This document shows positions 53,190-62,009 of a DNA stretch of 64,000 nt, piece after piece (within the stretch, counting starts at the first letter, position 1; every line of letters begins with the position of its first letter). The notes under the pieces were generated by a model, which searched no databases, had not been told where the DNA came from, and worked only from the letters and a program-made list of their open reading frames with translations. Made by a program: the position numbers and the translations under genes. The stretch covers positions 55,455 through 119,454 of the forward strand of contig JAACFM010000001.1 in assembly GCA_009937445.1 (NCBI GenBank), read 5' to 3'. The DNA is from Gammaproteobacteria bacterium. Its GTDB lineage: Bacteria > Pseudomonadota > Gammaproteobacteria > Steroidobacterales > Woeseiaceae.

Positions 53190-54042
53190 TCATTTCCTGA
53201 GTTTCGAGCATTTCGTTTCGCCATTCACTGAGGTTGAATTCGATCGCAACGAATCCCAGGATCCAGACCAGTTCGTCCCACAAATACAACCAATGTGACA
53301 ACGATGCCCAGTAAACGCCAGCCGCAATAATTCCGGCATACATTACGAAGGTGGCCCTGTTCGCGAACGTAATCGTGCGTCCACTCGAGATACCGCGGCC
53401 CTGAAGCCGCACAACGATTTCGATTGAGAGTATTGCCAGTAACCAGAGTGTTGCTTCTGTGATGTCCACTTTTGCAAGCCTGCGCTCCAGCGCCAAACCC
53501 TCGGCGTCCGCAACGACGGGATCTTCTCCCACCCAATAGAACTGCTTGTCTGCGGACAGGGAATTGCAGGTTTGCTCGTTGATCTTGGTGTACTCGAGAT
53601 TGTAGACGTAGGAAATATCGGCACCGTTCAGATCGCATAAGCTGGACGCGTCTTCAACGGCAACAGTGGGTTGCAGGCTTATCAGGGCAGTCAGGTATGC
53701 GTAGATCGTGTGTGCGAGCAGTGCATAGCAAAACAAGCGCACGGCATGGAGAGTCTTTGCGACCCAGGTCGTCAGGTCTTCGTCTTCAATGACATAGGTT
53801 TCGATTTCGAACATGGCCAACAGGAGGAACCATGCCGATTCGTCGATCGTGGTTGTAAATGCGCCGGTCCAGTCAAGAAAGGTCGATCCCGCGTGCAGGG
53901 TGTGCGCCGCACGTGTTGTATCTTCAATGATGTAGAACACAAAATTGATAATCAGAAAGGTATACACGACCCACTTTATGATTTGCTGGATCTTGTGCCA
54001 GTCGGGACCGGTGTTTGGCGCTATTGTCTGATGCATAGGCAA
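53176..54042 (-). CDS. Integral membrane protein of unknown function
   Basis: This 288-residue protein has about six hydrophobic segments: [15 protein letters not shown] at about 28-42, a pair around 65-130, and three after residue 195. A soluble loop between about 140 and 190 carries two cysteines (SSLCDLNG and EQTCNSL). It resembles small ion-channel-like membrane proteins, but the family is not recognised. It starts within two bases of the FAD oxidoreductase stop on the same strand, so it may be co-transcribed with that catabolic locus. Confidence 0.7.
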   Translation of the reverse strand: MPMHQTIAPNTGPDWHKIQQIIKWVVYTFLIINFVFYIIEDTTRAAHTLHAGSTFLDWTGAFTTTIDESAWFLLLAMFEIETYVIEDEDLTTWVAKTLHAVRLFCYALLAHTIYAYLTALISLQPTVAVEDASSLCDLNGADISYVYNLEYTKINEQTCNSLSADKQFYWVGEDPVVADAEGLALERRLAKVDITEATLWLLAILSIEIVVRLQGRGISSGRTITFANRATFVMYAGIIAAGVYWASLSHWLYLWDELVWILGFVAIEFNLSEWRNEMLETQEMTRTG

Positions 54043-54043
54043 G

Positions 54044-55372
54044 CTACAAACGGTCTTTTATTTGGTAATAAAAAACGCCAAGCGCCACCATGGGTTTGGT
54101 GAACAGTTGAGCGCCCGGCACGACAAACGGTTTTACGTCCGCAAAAAGATCAAACTGTTCCATTGTGCCCGCAACGGCGTCCGCCATAATTCGACCTGCA
54201 AGATGAGTGACGTTTACTCCATGCCCTGAATATCCCTGGCAATAGAAGACGTTCGAAGCAACCCTGCCGAGCTGCGGTACCCTTGTGACCGGAACGCCAA
54301 TAGTGCCGCCCCACGCATAGTCAATGCCGATGCCGGCGAGTTCCGGGTAAATTGTTGCCAACTTTTTTCGCAATTTGCGTTTGATGAAGTCTGGGTTTTC
54401 ACCGAAGTAATTGATTCGGCCGCCAAATAGCAGCCGTTTGTCGGCGCTCAGACGAAAGTACTTGAGAACGAAATTGGGGTCGCAGACAGCAAGGTCCAGC
54501 GGGTTGATCCGGCCTACCGTTTCCTTGCTCAGCGGTTCCGTTGCGATGATGAAACTTCGTACCGGGAACATGATTCCGCCGAGCTTCTTTTCCAACATGT
54601 GATAGGCGTTGCCAGCGATTACCACGCTGTCAGCGGTCACGGCACCATGCTCCGTAATAACCCTGGCCCTGCTGCCGTGTTCAATGTTAAGAACAGGCGA
54701 TTGTTCGTAGATTGTTGCTCCCTGAGACACAGCTGCGCGCGCCTCGCCGACGCATAGCTTGAGAGGATGCAGGTGGCCATTTCCCATGTTCAGGAACGAA
54801 CCGATGTAGGCGTCGGTACCGATTGTGTCGCGAGTTTCAGCCTTCGAAAGGATTCGGCACTCATGCGGGAATTCGGCTTTTACAAGTCGCTCGTAATCCG
54901 CCTCTATATCACGCAAGTGTCTTTGCTTTATGGCGACATCCAGGTAACCAAACTTCAGGTCGCACTGAATTGCGTACTGGTCTACCCGGTCGCGAATTAT
55001 CTGGTGCCCGGCCCAACGCATCGCCCCGAAAAGTTCTTCGACATCCCGGCCGTGGTGTTTGGCGATATTAGTCTCGCCGGAAATCCCACCAATGATCTGG
55101 CCACCGTTGCGTCCGGAGGCACCCCAACCAACTCTGTTCGACTCAACGACGTGCACGTTGTAACCGCGTTCGGAAAGGAAGAGAGCTGTCGAGATACCGG
55201 TGAAGCCAGCGCCGACGACACAAACATCCGCAGACTGTTCGCCACGCAACGGCGCGAAGTCCGTTGCGTCATTGACAGTTGCGGCGTAGTAAGAACCCGT
55301 GTGCGCTTGTGGTTTCAGTGCGATTTGTCTTTCTGAGTCCGGCGGTATTGGGCAGGAGTTTGACCAACACAT
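54044..55372 (-). CDS. FAD-dependent amine/amino acid oxidoreductase (PuuB/DadA-like)
   Basis: This DAO-fold flavoprotein has the N-terminal FAD motif VCVVGAGFTGISTALFLSERG and the FAD-contact run GWGASGRNGGQIIGG, as in gamma-glutamylputrescine oxidase (PuuB) and D-amino acid dehydrogenases. From ATG 55372 it is 442 residues and its first 20 residues overlap the upstream AraC gene. The family normally starts near IALKPQAHTGSYY, where only an ATT is available (55324), which would give 426 residues. Start choice is therefore uncertain. The AraC and aldehyde dehydrogenase neighbours suit amine oxidation. Confidence 0.87.
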   Translation of the reverse strand: MCWSNSCPIPPDSERQIALKPQAHTGSYYAATVNDATDFAPLRGEQSADVCVVGAGFTGISTALFLSERGYNVHVVESNRVGWGASGRNGGQIIGGISGETNIAKHHGRDVEELFGAMRWAGHQIIRDRVDQYAIQCDLKFGYLDVAIKQRHLRDIEADYERLVKAEFPHECRILSKAETRDTIGTDAYIGSFLNMGNGHLHPLKLCVGEARAAVSQGATIYEQSPVLNIEHGSRARVITEHGAVTADSVVIAGNAYHMLEKKLGGIMFPVRSFIIATEPLSKETVGRINPLDLAVCDPNFVLKYFRLSADKRLLFGGRINYFGENPDFIKRKLRKKLATIYPELAGIGIDYAWGGTIGVPVTRVPQLGRVASNVFYCQGYSGHGVNVTHLAGRIMADAVAGTMEQFDLFADVKPFVVPGAQLFTKPMVALGVFYYQIKDRL

Positions 55373-56112
55373 TTCTTAAAGGCCGCATAAAAAGCGGAGT
55401 TCGAATTGAAGCCAACCGTGAACGCAATATTCAATATCGCATTATTTGCGTCATCGAGATCTTCGAGCAGAGTCTTTGCATGCTGAATGCGGTGGTGATT
55501 GAGATAGTCAAAGAAACTCATTCCGATCCCGGCATTGATAACTTGCGACAGGTGATTGACGGAGCAGTCGACCGCTGCAGCCAGTCGGGGAAGAGTCAGG
55601 TCAGGCCGCAAGTAGGCCTGTTGTTCCAACATAATGTGTTCGAGGCAGTCTTTGTAATGCAACAATTGTGCTGCGTTCAGCCCCGACTTTGCGTATTTGC
55701 CGCGTTGCTTTTGCGTCGAAGTCAATCTCGCAAGTTTCGCTGGCCGTTCGATGCCGGGAACATCATAGTAGTCAGTGATAGTCACCGCTGCATCGCCATT
55801 CAAAGCCATGAATTCTGCCCCGTTGTAGGGTGCGGTCGGCTCGCCATTGCTACCCGGTTCGAGAGGGCAGACCTCATATTGAAATGCGAGCGTGTTCTCA
55901 CCTGTCAATATTTCTCCGATCAATTCATAGCGATGACGATGGTTTGAGAAGAAGTCCGCGAGCGTTGTAATCAGTTCGTCGTGCGAGCGTTGTACGTTTT
56001 CGGGTATGTCGCAGTAGATGCCGTCAGCCGTGAGGTGGTCAGCTACGCCCTTGGGATCGCAATGATTCCAGGCGTCGAAATAGCTTTCCACAAATCGCGT
56101 TGGGTGTATCAC
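55315..56112 (-). CDS. AraC-family regulator with N-terminal SnoaL-like domain
   Basis: This 265-residue protein has a C-terminal AraC DNA-binding domain (about 165-260: HLSQVINAGIGMSFFDYLN and NSAFYAAFKKCVGQTPAQYR). The first 130 residues begin HPTRFVESYFDAWNHCDPKGVADHLTAD, a SnoaL/NTF2-like ligand domain instead of the usual cupin. This suggests that an intact small molecule is sensed by an NTF2 fold. It overlaps the oxidoreductase gene downstream and lies next to the catabolic operon, which it may control. Confidence 0.87.
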   Translation of the reverse strand: MIHPTRFVESYFDAWNHCDPKGVADHLTADGIYCDIPENVQRSHDELITTLADFFSNHRHRYELIGEILTGENTLAFQYEVCPLEPGSNGEPTAPYNGAEFMALNGDAAVTITDYYDVPGIERPAKLARLTSTQKQRGKYAKSGLNAAQLLHYKDCLEHIMLEQQAYLRPDLTLPRLAAAVDCSVNHLSQVINAGIGMSFFDYLNHHRIQHAKTLLEDLDDANNAILNIAFTVGFNSNSAFYAAFKKCVGQTPAQYRRTQKDKSH

Positions 56113-56191
56113 AGATTCTCAGGCCGCAACAAAGTCGTCAAATATAGTAGCCCAGAGCTACGATAGTGTCATCATTGTGGTGCGTCGTTTG

Positions 56192-57388
56192 CTAGAAACG
56201 GCCGGGCGGCGTGGCACTGCGATGATCCGGGGTATAGAAAGGCTTCGTCTGAGAATGGCACTCGGCCCATGCTGTATGCCATTTGAGCTCACGTTGATAA
56301 TCGAAACGTGCCCACAATTTGGGCGACAGCTTGCCATTGACGTATTCGATATCCGCGAGCGCCAGATTGGCTTTCAGCACTGGTGACCAGATCGTGCATC
56401 GGACCTCACCGATTTGTTTGCCATTCTTGCCAGCGTAGATAAACGCTTCGCCGACGGGTTTGTTGCCGTCGACAACGATCTTGGTCAGACGCCGCTGAAT
56501 CGGTCGCGCTTTCTCCGCAAGCAGCGCCTTGCGGCCAGTAAAGTGGCCCTTGTCGAGGTTCACGACCCAGCCGAGGCCGATTTCATAAGGTGATCGGTCG
56601 TGCCCGTTTCGAACGGTCGCATCCGCCGTGTTGAAATCAAATCCGGGCATGATGAACCCGGCTTCGATGCGCACCATTTCGAGTGCATCCAGACCCATCG
56701 CGACAACATCGTACTGGCCCTGTACACCGAAAATGGCATCCCATATTGTTAATGCATGCTGAGGCTCTACCCAGACTTCGTAGCCAAGATCGCCGGTGAA
56801 CCCGGTGCGTGAAACGGTGACCGCGATGCCGTCGCATCGAAGATTCGCAATACCGAAAGGTTTTAGCCCATCGAGACCGGCGATTCCGGCGGCGGTCAGG
56901 ACGGAGTAAGACGTAGGACCTTGCACGGCCAGTGCTGCGACGTCTGACGTTTCCGTGCGAATTTGTACATCAAAACCGCTCGCTGACATGAGTAACCAGT
57001 CAAGTTGATGGTGTTGGGCACACAGGCGGTAATCATTGTTTGCAAGTTGAAACAGAGTCCCGTCGTCAATGACTTTGCCATCATCATTACACCAGACAAT
57101 GTACGTAACGCGGCCGGGTTTTAGTGTGGAAATATCCCGCGTCACGAGTCGATCAAGATAGGCTGCGGCGTCATTACCGCTAATCCGGTACTTTTCCATC
57201 GGCGTGAGATCCATGACCGCACAGCCGCTGCGCACGGCAAAATACTCAGACGTCAGCTTATCGACAACACGCGGAACCTTATAGGTATTCCAACCCGTCC
57301 AATTTTCCGTGCTCGACAAAGCCTCAATGCGCTCGATAAATGGTGAGCGGAGGAATGGCTGGCGAAAATGTTCATGATGAAATGTCAT
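56192..57388 (-). CDS. GcvT-like aminomethyltransferase family protein
   Basis: This 398-residue protein has the GcvT/DmdA fold: VVDLTPMEKYRISG-like start (AVMDLTPMEKYRISGNDAAAYL), the folate/active-site run DDGKVIDDGTLFQL and SRTGFTGDLGYEVWV. The central part reads RIEAGFIMPGFDFN and GLGWVVNLDKGHFTGRKAL. Family members transfer a methyl or methylene group to tetrahydrofolate. It overlaps the upstream oxidoreductase gene by four bases and is last in a four-gene operon. Its C-terminus (QTKPFYTPDHRSATPPGRF) matches that of a second copy at the window end, so two paralogues exist. Confidence 0.9.
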   Translation of the reverse strand: MTFHHEHFRQPFLRSPFIERIEALSSTENWTGWNTYKVPRVVDKLTSEYFAVRSGCAVMDLTPMEKYRISGNDAAAYLDRLVTRDISTLKPGRVTYIVWCNDDGKVIDDGTLFQLANNDYRLCAQHHQLDWLLMSASGFDVQIRTETSDVAALAVQGPTSYSVLTAAGIAGLDGLKPFGIANLRCDGIAVTVSRTGFTGDLGYEVWVEPQHALTIWDAIFGVQGQYDVVAMGLDALEMVRIEAGFIMPGFDFNTADATVRNGHDRSPYEIGLGWVVNLDKGHFTGRKALLAEKARPIQRRLTKIVVDGNKPVGEAFIYAGKNGKQIGEVRCTIWSPVLKANLALADIEYVNGKLSPKLWARFDYQRELKWHTAWAECHSQTKPFYTPDHRSATPPGRF

Positions 57389-58944
57389 TTCGCTCCCCCC
57401 AGTTTGAGGACGCGTTTAGCGGCGTTGTGGCCCGGCAAGCCGGTCAAGCCACCACCCGGATGACAGCCCGCGCCGCAAAGGAAAAGGCCATCAACCGGAG
57501 TGTCGTATTGTGCGGCGCCATGCAGCGGACGCATCATGAAAGACTGATGAATGGAAAGCTCACCGTGATGCCAGTGGCCCTGAACCGCGTGGAACTGTTC
57601 TTCAATATCCTGCGGCGTCAGGAATTCATGATCAACGACCAGCGACGTCAGATTTGGTGCGTACTGACCGAGGAGTGAGATGACCTTGTAAGCATAGGTT
57701 GATTTCTGTTGCTGCCATCCCCCGTCAAGCGCGTACGGCACGAAAGCGACGTTAACAGACATTACATGGTGGCCGTCCGGTGCGAGGGAACTGTTGTGCA
57801 GGCTTGGCAAGGTGATTTCGAGAACCGGATTTTCAGAACATTCGTTGTATTTGGAGTGATTGAACGCGTGTTCGATATATTGCATTGATGGCGCGACCAA
57901 CAGACGGTTTCTCAGCTGTGACTCGGCAAGTCCAGTGAACTCCGGCAGTCCGTTGAGTGCGAGATGCAGTTTCGCAACGACACCGCTACCGCGAATCTGT
58001 GCGACTCGGTTCGCGAACATCGTGTCGAGCTGCGGTGCACCGACGAGGTCAGAAAACGTCGAGCGCGGGTCAGCGTTGGATATGATGACCTTTGCCTTAA
58101 CCATGTCACCGTTAGTGAGCTGCACGCCAAAAGCCTTGCCATTTTCGATCAGGATCTTTTCGACGTGAGTGTTCAGCTGAATTGTCACGCCGGCGCTTTC
58201 GGCCGATTGCGTAAGAGCGTGTGCGAGTTGTGCCTGCCCACCGGATTGCAGCGATAATGGACCGTTGATCTCTCCCTGAAGGCGCTGCAGCCAGGTTAGT
58301 ACAGTGCCGGGAGAGCGCGGCCCCATTGCGCTTCCCAGTATCGCGTCAACGGCAATAGCGGCTTTCAGCCGGTCGTCTTCAAACTCCTCGTTCAGGACGT
58401 CATAGATATTGATCGCGGCGACGCGCAGGAATTCGTACATCGTCTCGCGGCCCAGCCCCAACCGAACATTCCAGCCAAGTTTCGCGAGCGTTGCCGTGTC
58501 GGCGAAGTCCATGTCTTTTAGTCGTGGCGGCTTGTTGTCGAACAACGGACGAATTGCCTTGGCGAAGGCCAGATAGGTTTTTCGAAACGCCGGGTAAGCT
58601 TGTTCATCAGCTTCTGACAGGTTGTCGCCTGCGACACGGTCTGTGCCGATAGTGAGGTGCTGTCCTGCCGCATCGAGTGCGATCGTATCGACGGCTGTAC
58701 CGGGGACATAACCGTATTGATCGAGCTTTAACTCGCGACGGATTGCCGCGCTGACCGGATAGGACGCATGGGCGAGACCGGGGAAGTGATAGTTTTCTCC
58801 GATAGATCGCGGCGCCGACATGCCACCGGCCGAATCAGAAGACTCCAGACACAGGACCTGCATGCCGGTACGGGCCAGCGTCGAGGCGCAGACAAGCCCG
58901 TTGTGGCCGGCACCAATGATGATCGCGTCAATTCGTTCAATCAT
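57385..58944 (-). CDS. Phytoene-desaturase/PYROXD2-like FAD oxidoreductase, copy 2
   Basis: This 519-residue flavoprotein has an N-terminal FAD motif IIGAGHNGLVCASTLARTG and a C-terminal motif LFLCGAGCHPGGGLTGLPGHNAA. The family is PYROXD2/CrtI-like amine oxidase-fold enzymes; substrates range from carotenoids to unknown small molecules. It overlaps both neighbours (four and eight bases) in a four-gene operon with a second homologue of the same type, an MFS transporter and a GcvT-like protein. A role in carotenoid synthesis is unlikely, as crtB/crtE are absent. Confidence 0.9.
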   Translation of the reverse strand: MIERIDAIIIGAGHNGLVCASTLARTGMQVLCLESSDSAGGMSAPRSIGENYHFPGLAHASYPVSAAIRRELKLDQYGYVPGTAVDTIALDAAGQHLTIGTDRVAGDNLSEADEQAYPAFRKTYLAFAKAIRPLFDNKPPRLKDMDFADTATLAKLGWNVRLGLGRETMYEFLRVAAINIYDVLNEEFEDDRLKAAIAVDAILGSAMGPRSPGTVLTWLQRLQGEINGPLSLQSGGQAQLAHALTQSAESAGVTIQLNTHVEKILIENGKAFGVQLTNGDMVKAKVIISNADPRSTFSDLVGAPQLDTMFANRVAQIRGSGVVAKLHLALNGLPEFTGLAESQLRNRLLVAPSMQYIEHAFNHSKYNECSENPVLEITLPSLHNSSLAPDGHHVMSVNVAFVPYALDGGWQQQKSTYAYKVISLLGQYAPNLTSLVVDHEFLTPQDIEEQFHAVQGHWHHGELSIHQSFMMRPLHGAAQYDTPVDGLFLCGAGCHPGGGLTGLPGHNAAKRVLKLGGAK

Positions 58945-60553
58945 CGTTGAACTCCACCGGCGTTGTATCGGGTCTCTTCAAGTCACGAAGAATCTCACGA
59001 GCGGCATTCGCACCGGGCGCCCCCATGACGCCGCCGCCCGGGTGCGTTGACGATCCGCACATATACATTCCTTTGACCGGTCCGCGGTATTGCGCGTAGC
59101 CGGGGAATGGGCGATTAAACATCAGCTGATCGAAGGTGAGTTCACCCTGGAAGATATTTCCCTCCGTTAAGCCAACCTCGTTCTCGAGCTCACGGGGTGT
59201 GCGTATCTCGGCATGCAGCAACAAGTCCTTGAAGTCGGGACTGTAGTCGGCGATCTGATCGATCACTGTTTGCCCAAACTGATCACGCTTTTCATCGGTC
59301 CAGCCGCCTTCGGGCTCGACGGGACAGTATTGAACGAACACGGTCATCATATGTTTGCCGGGCGGGGCAAGACTGGGGTCATACTGTGACGGGATGAGTA
59401 CGTCGCAATACGGGTCAGCTGACCAGCGATCGTCCTTCCAATCGTCATACGCTTTTTCGAGACGTTTCAGTGTGTCCGTGAAATGCATGTGGCCGAGCGT
59501 GAGTGGTGAATCTTTTGGCAGTGACGGAAAAGTCGGCATTCCATCAAGCGCGATGTTGAGTTTTCCTGATGAACCACGAATCTTGAAGTTTTTCGCCCGT
59601 TGCAGTAATTCGGGTGGCAAATCGTCCGGATCCATAACCTTCGTAAAGGTTCGTTTTGCGTCCAGATTCGAAACAACGACCTTGGCTGAGATCTCTTCTC
59701 CCGAAGCAAGGACTACACCGGTCGTCTTCTTACCGGAGACCCTAATCTGCGTCACTTCCGCGTCGGTTCGAATCTCGCCGCCGTACTCCTTGAAGGATGA
59801 CGCGAGGGCCCCGGAAACAGCGCCCATACCGCCGCGAGAGAAACCCCAGGAACCAATGTTGCCGTCAACGTCGCCCATCGCATGGTGCAATAAAACGTAC
59901 GCCGTGCCGGGCGAATAAACGCCGAGGCCGGTGCCGATAATGCTGCCACCGGAATAGTGCGCAAGAATCGCTTCGTTCTCGAAATAATTTTCGAGATATT
60001 CGGCGATCGACATCGTGAAAAAGCGCATGAATTCGTAAATTTGTGATTCGCTGAGTTCGTAGAATTTTTTCAGAAGGTAGGCAAATTCGAATGCGTCACG
60101 CGGTCGAAAGGAACCGGGGTCGGGTGGCGTTCGAAGAAGGAAATTACGAATGAGTTTGCACCACCGCATCACGTCAGCATCAAAGCGAATTGCCGCGTCG
60201 GCATCCCGCATACTGTGGCGCATCAATTCATGACGGCGTACGTTTGAATCGTAGTAACTACCGAAATAATCGCCATCTTGCTTGAATGTCATGCTGGCGG
60301 TCAGCGGAATGACTTTCAGGCCATGCCGGCCGAGATCCAGTGCCTGGTAAATCTCCGGACGAAAGAGGCTGCAGACGTAAGAGCAGTTCGAATACTTCCA
60401 GCCCTCGTGCAGTTCGCGACTGACGGTGGCGCCGCCGACGTAATTGTTTTTCTCAACGACCAGAACATCCAGACCCGCTTTGGCGAGAAAGGCTGCGTTG
60501 GTCAGGCCATTGTGGCCCGCACCGATAACAATTGCGTCGTACGCTTTAGTCAT
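58937..60553 (-). CDS. Phytoene-desaturase/PYROXD2-like FAD oxidoreductase, copy 1
   Basis: This 538-residue homologue has the FAD motif VIGAGHNGLTNAAFLAKAG and the C-terminal MYMCGSSTHPGGGVMGAPGANAA. It overlaps the second copy by eight bases and the MFS gene by four, so the two oxidoreductases are probably made in equal amounts and could form a heterodimer. It differs from copy 2 in the middle region, which suggests different substrate contacts. The function is not known. Confidence 0.9.
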   Translation of the reverse strand: MTKAYDAIVIGAGHNGLTNAAFLAKAGLDVLVVEKNNYVGGATVSRELHEGWKYSNCSYVCSLFRPEIYQALDLGRHGLKVIPLTASMTFKQDGDYFGSYYDSNVRRHELMRHSMRDADAAIRFDADVMRWCKLIRNFLLRTPPDPGSFRPRDAFEFAYLLKKFYELSESQIYEFMRFFTMSIAEYLENYFENEAILAHYSGGSIIGTGLGVYSPGTAYVLLHHAMGDVDGNIGSWGFSRGGMGAVSGALASSFKEYGGEIRTDAEVTQIRVSGKKTTGVVLASGEEISAKVVVSNLDAKRTFTKVMDPDDLPPELLQRAKNFKIRGSSGKLNIALDGMPTFPSLPKDSPLTLGHMHFTDTLKRLEKAYDDWKDDRWSADPYCDVLIPSQYDPSLAPPGKHMMTVFVQYCPVEPEGGWTDEKRDQFGQTVIDQIADYSPDFKDLLLHAEIRTPRELENEVGLTEGNIFQGELTFDQLMFNRPFPGYAQYRGPVKGMYMCGSSTHPGGGVMGAPGANAAREILRDLKRPDTTPVEFNDD

Positions 60554-61767
60554 GAAGCATCTGCGAGTGCTGGTATTTCACGTTTCAACATCAGGTACAT
60601 GTAAAGATATACCAGCATGGCGATAATGGAAGCCGCAGCACACATTATGAAAACGCCGTTGTAGCCGACACCCCACGCGAGGACCGTAGCGGCCGCACCC
60701 GGACCGAGGCCGTTACCAAGACCTTGCGCCGCTGGCAATAGAGAAACGTAGCGTCCTGAACGATCGACATTTGAAATTGTGGCCGCCTGATAAATGTCTA
60801 CGAAGATCCAGCAGAAATTGAAGGCAAACATGCTGAAGGCGACACTGTAATTGGTGATTCCGAATATGAGCATCAGTACGATGCTCGCCTGAAAAACAAG
60901 GGTCACTAGCAACGGTTTCGAAAGTCCGAAGCGATTACTCAGCAGTACCGCGAACAGGCAGCCTATGAGCGAGAAAAAGGACGTGTAGACAAGCATGCTG
61001 GCGACCCATTCGGACGATGCGTCGGTACCGACCGTTGCCAGTTCAATATAGGCCCAGTACCCCCCAATGTTGATGTAGGTAAAGACGACGGCTGTCAGAA
61101 CCAGCCACGGCACATAGGCCGGTACGTGTCGATGCTCGACATGGTGATTACCTTGCGGCTCCGCGACATCAAGTTCTACGTCCAGCGCGGGTTCAGCGGG
61201 TTCTCTGGGCAGCCAGCTTATAAACATGAGTCCGACCACGAAAGTGGCGGCGAAGGCGACGTACATACCCTCAACCGAGAGATAGGGCAGGAATTTCAGT
61301 TCCCCGGCTTGTGAGAATGCAAACGCGAACAATTCGAGGCCGAATGCGAACGCGGGTCGCGAATGTCCGCCAATCGTGGCAACGGCAATACCGGTATACA
61401 AGCCAGCACCGATTCCCGCAGCCAGTCGCAGCACGAGCGTTAAGTCATAGCTTTGGAAATAGATACACAGCAGGTTCGCGGCAATCGCGACACCTGCGGC
61501 GACAACCGCCAGGTAGCGGCGATCGTATTTCGCGACAGTGAAGTAGGCGATAACCGCGCCGACGGCCAAACCCAGGAGATCAGCGCTTGTGACGTAGCCG
61601 ACCTGAACCTCAGAAAATCCGAGGTTATTCACCCAGGACGTAGAGATGACGGGCAGTCCCACCATGACGGCGTAGCCGGCCAGCGCCATGTAGATGCCGA
61701 TGGTAAGCGATCGCCAATCGTCAAAAATGGTGCGGTGGTGCAGTAACTTGCTGCCGTCGTCGGTCAT
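60550..61767 (-). CDS. MFS transporter, first gene of the four-gene operon
   Basis: This 405-residue protein has about 12 membrane helices with the MFS-type loop between TM2 and TM3 (VAKYDRRYLAV) and a longer His-containing central loop (NHHVEHRHVPAYV). It is probably an importer of the compound handled by the downstream enzymes. The stop overlaps the copy 1 oxidoreductase ATG by four bases. The 242 bases upstream (to the divergent aldehyde dehydrogenase at 62010) hold no gene and presumably both promoters; I could not identify specific sites. Confidence 0.9.
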   Translation of the reverse strand: MTDDGSKLLHHRTIFDDWRSLTIGIYMALAGYAVMVGLPVISTSWVNNLGFSEVQVGYVTSADLLGLAVGAVIAYFTVAKYDRRYLAVVAAGVAIAANLLCIYFQSYDLTLVLRLAAGIGAGLYTGIAVATIGGHSRPAFAFGLELFAFAFSQAGELKFLPYLSVEGMYVAFAATFVVGLMFISWLPREPAEPALDVELDVAEPQGNHHVEHRHVPAYVPWLVLTAVVFTYINIGGYWAYIELATVGTDASSEWVASMLVYTSFFSLIGCLFAVLLSNRFGLSKPLLVTLVFQASIVLMLIFGITNYSVAFSMFAFNFCWIFVDIYQAATISNVDRSGRYVSLLPAAQGLGNGLGPGAAATVLAWGVGYNGVFIMCAAASIIAMLVYLYMYLMLKREIPALADAS

Positions 61768-62009
61768 GCCGAATTCCCGTTGTTATTATTGTTTCCTGCC
61801 GTCAATCAGCGCGTTTAAAGGTCGGTAGGCATTGCTCACTGTTTCTATCACTTCCCACGTTCCTTTACTATCATTTGAGAATACCGCCGTCTGTGGAGCG
61901 TGTAGGCTCGGTAGTCGGATTCCAGAATCAGCACTGACAATCAGACCTGTTCTACGGCATCGGTGTGGTCGCTGAGCTGAGCTAATACAAACGAAAAGGG
62001 GAGCAACCA

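Noticed and set aside
55279-55947. 222-residue plus-strand frame and a 189-residue frame at 54767-55336
   Set aside because: They are antisense to the AraC regulator and the FAD oxidoreductase, whose domains are well recognised.
57385-60553. Carotenoid biosynthesis cluster
   Set aside because: Two phytoene-desaturase-like genes are present, but no phytoene synthase, GGPP synthase or cyclase adjoins them. The neighbours are a GcvT-like protein and an MFS transporter.
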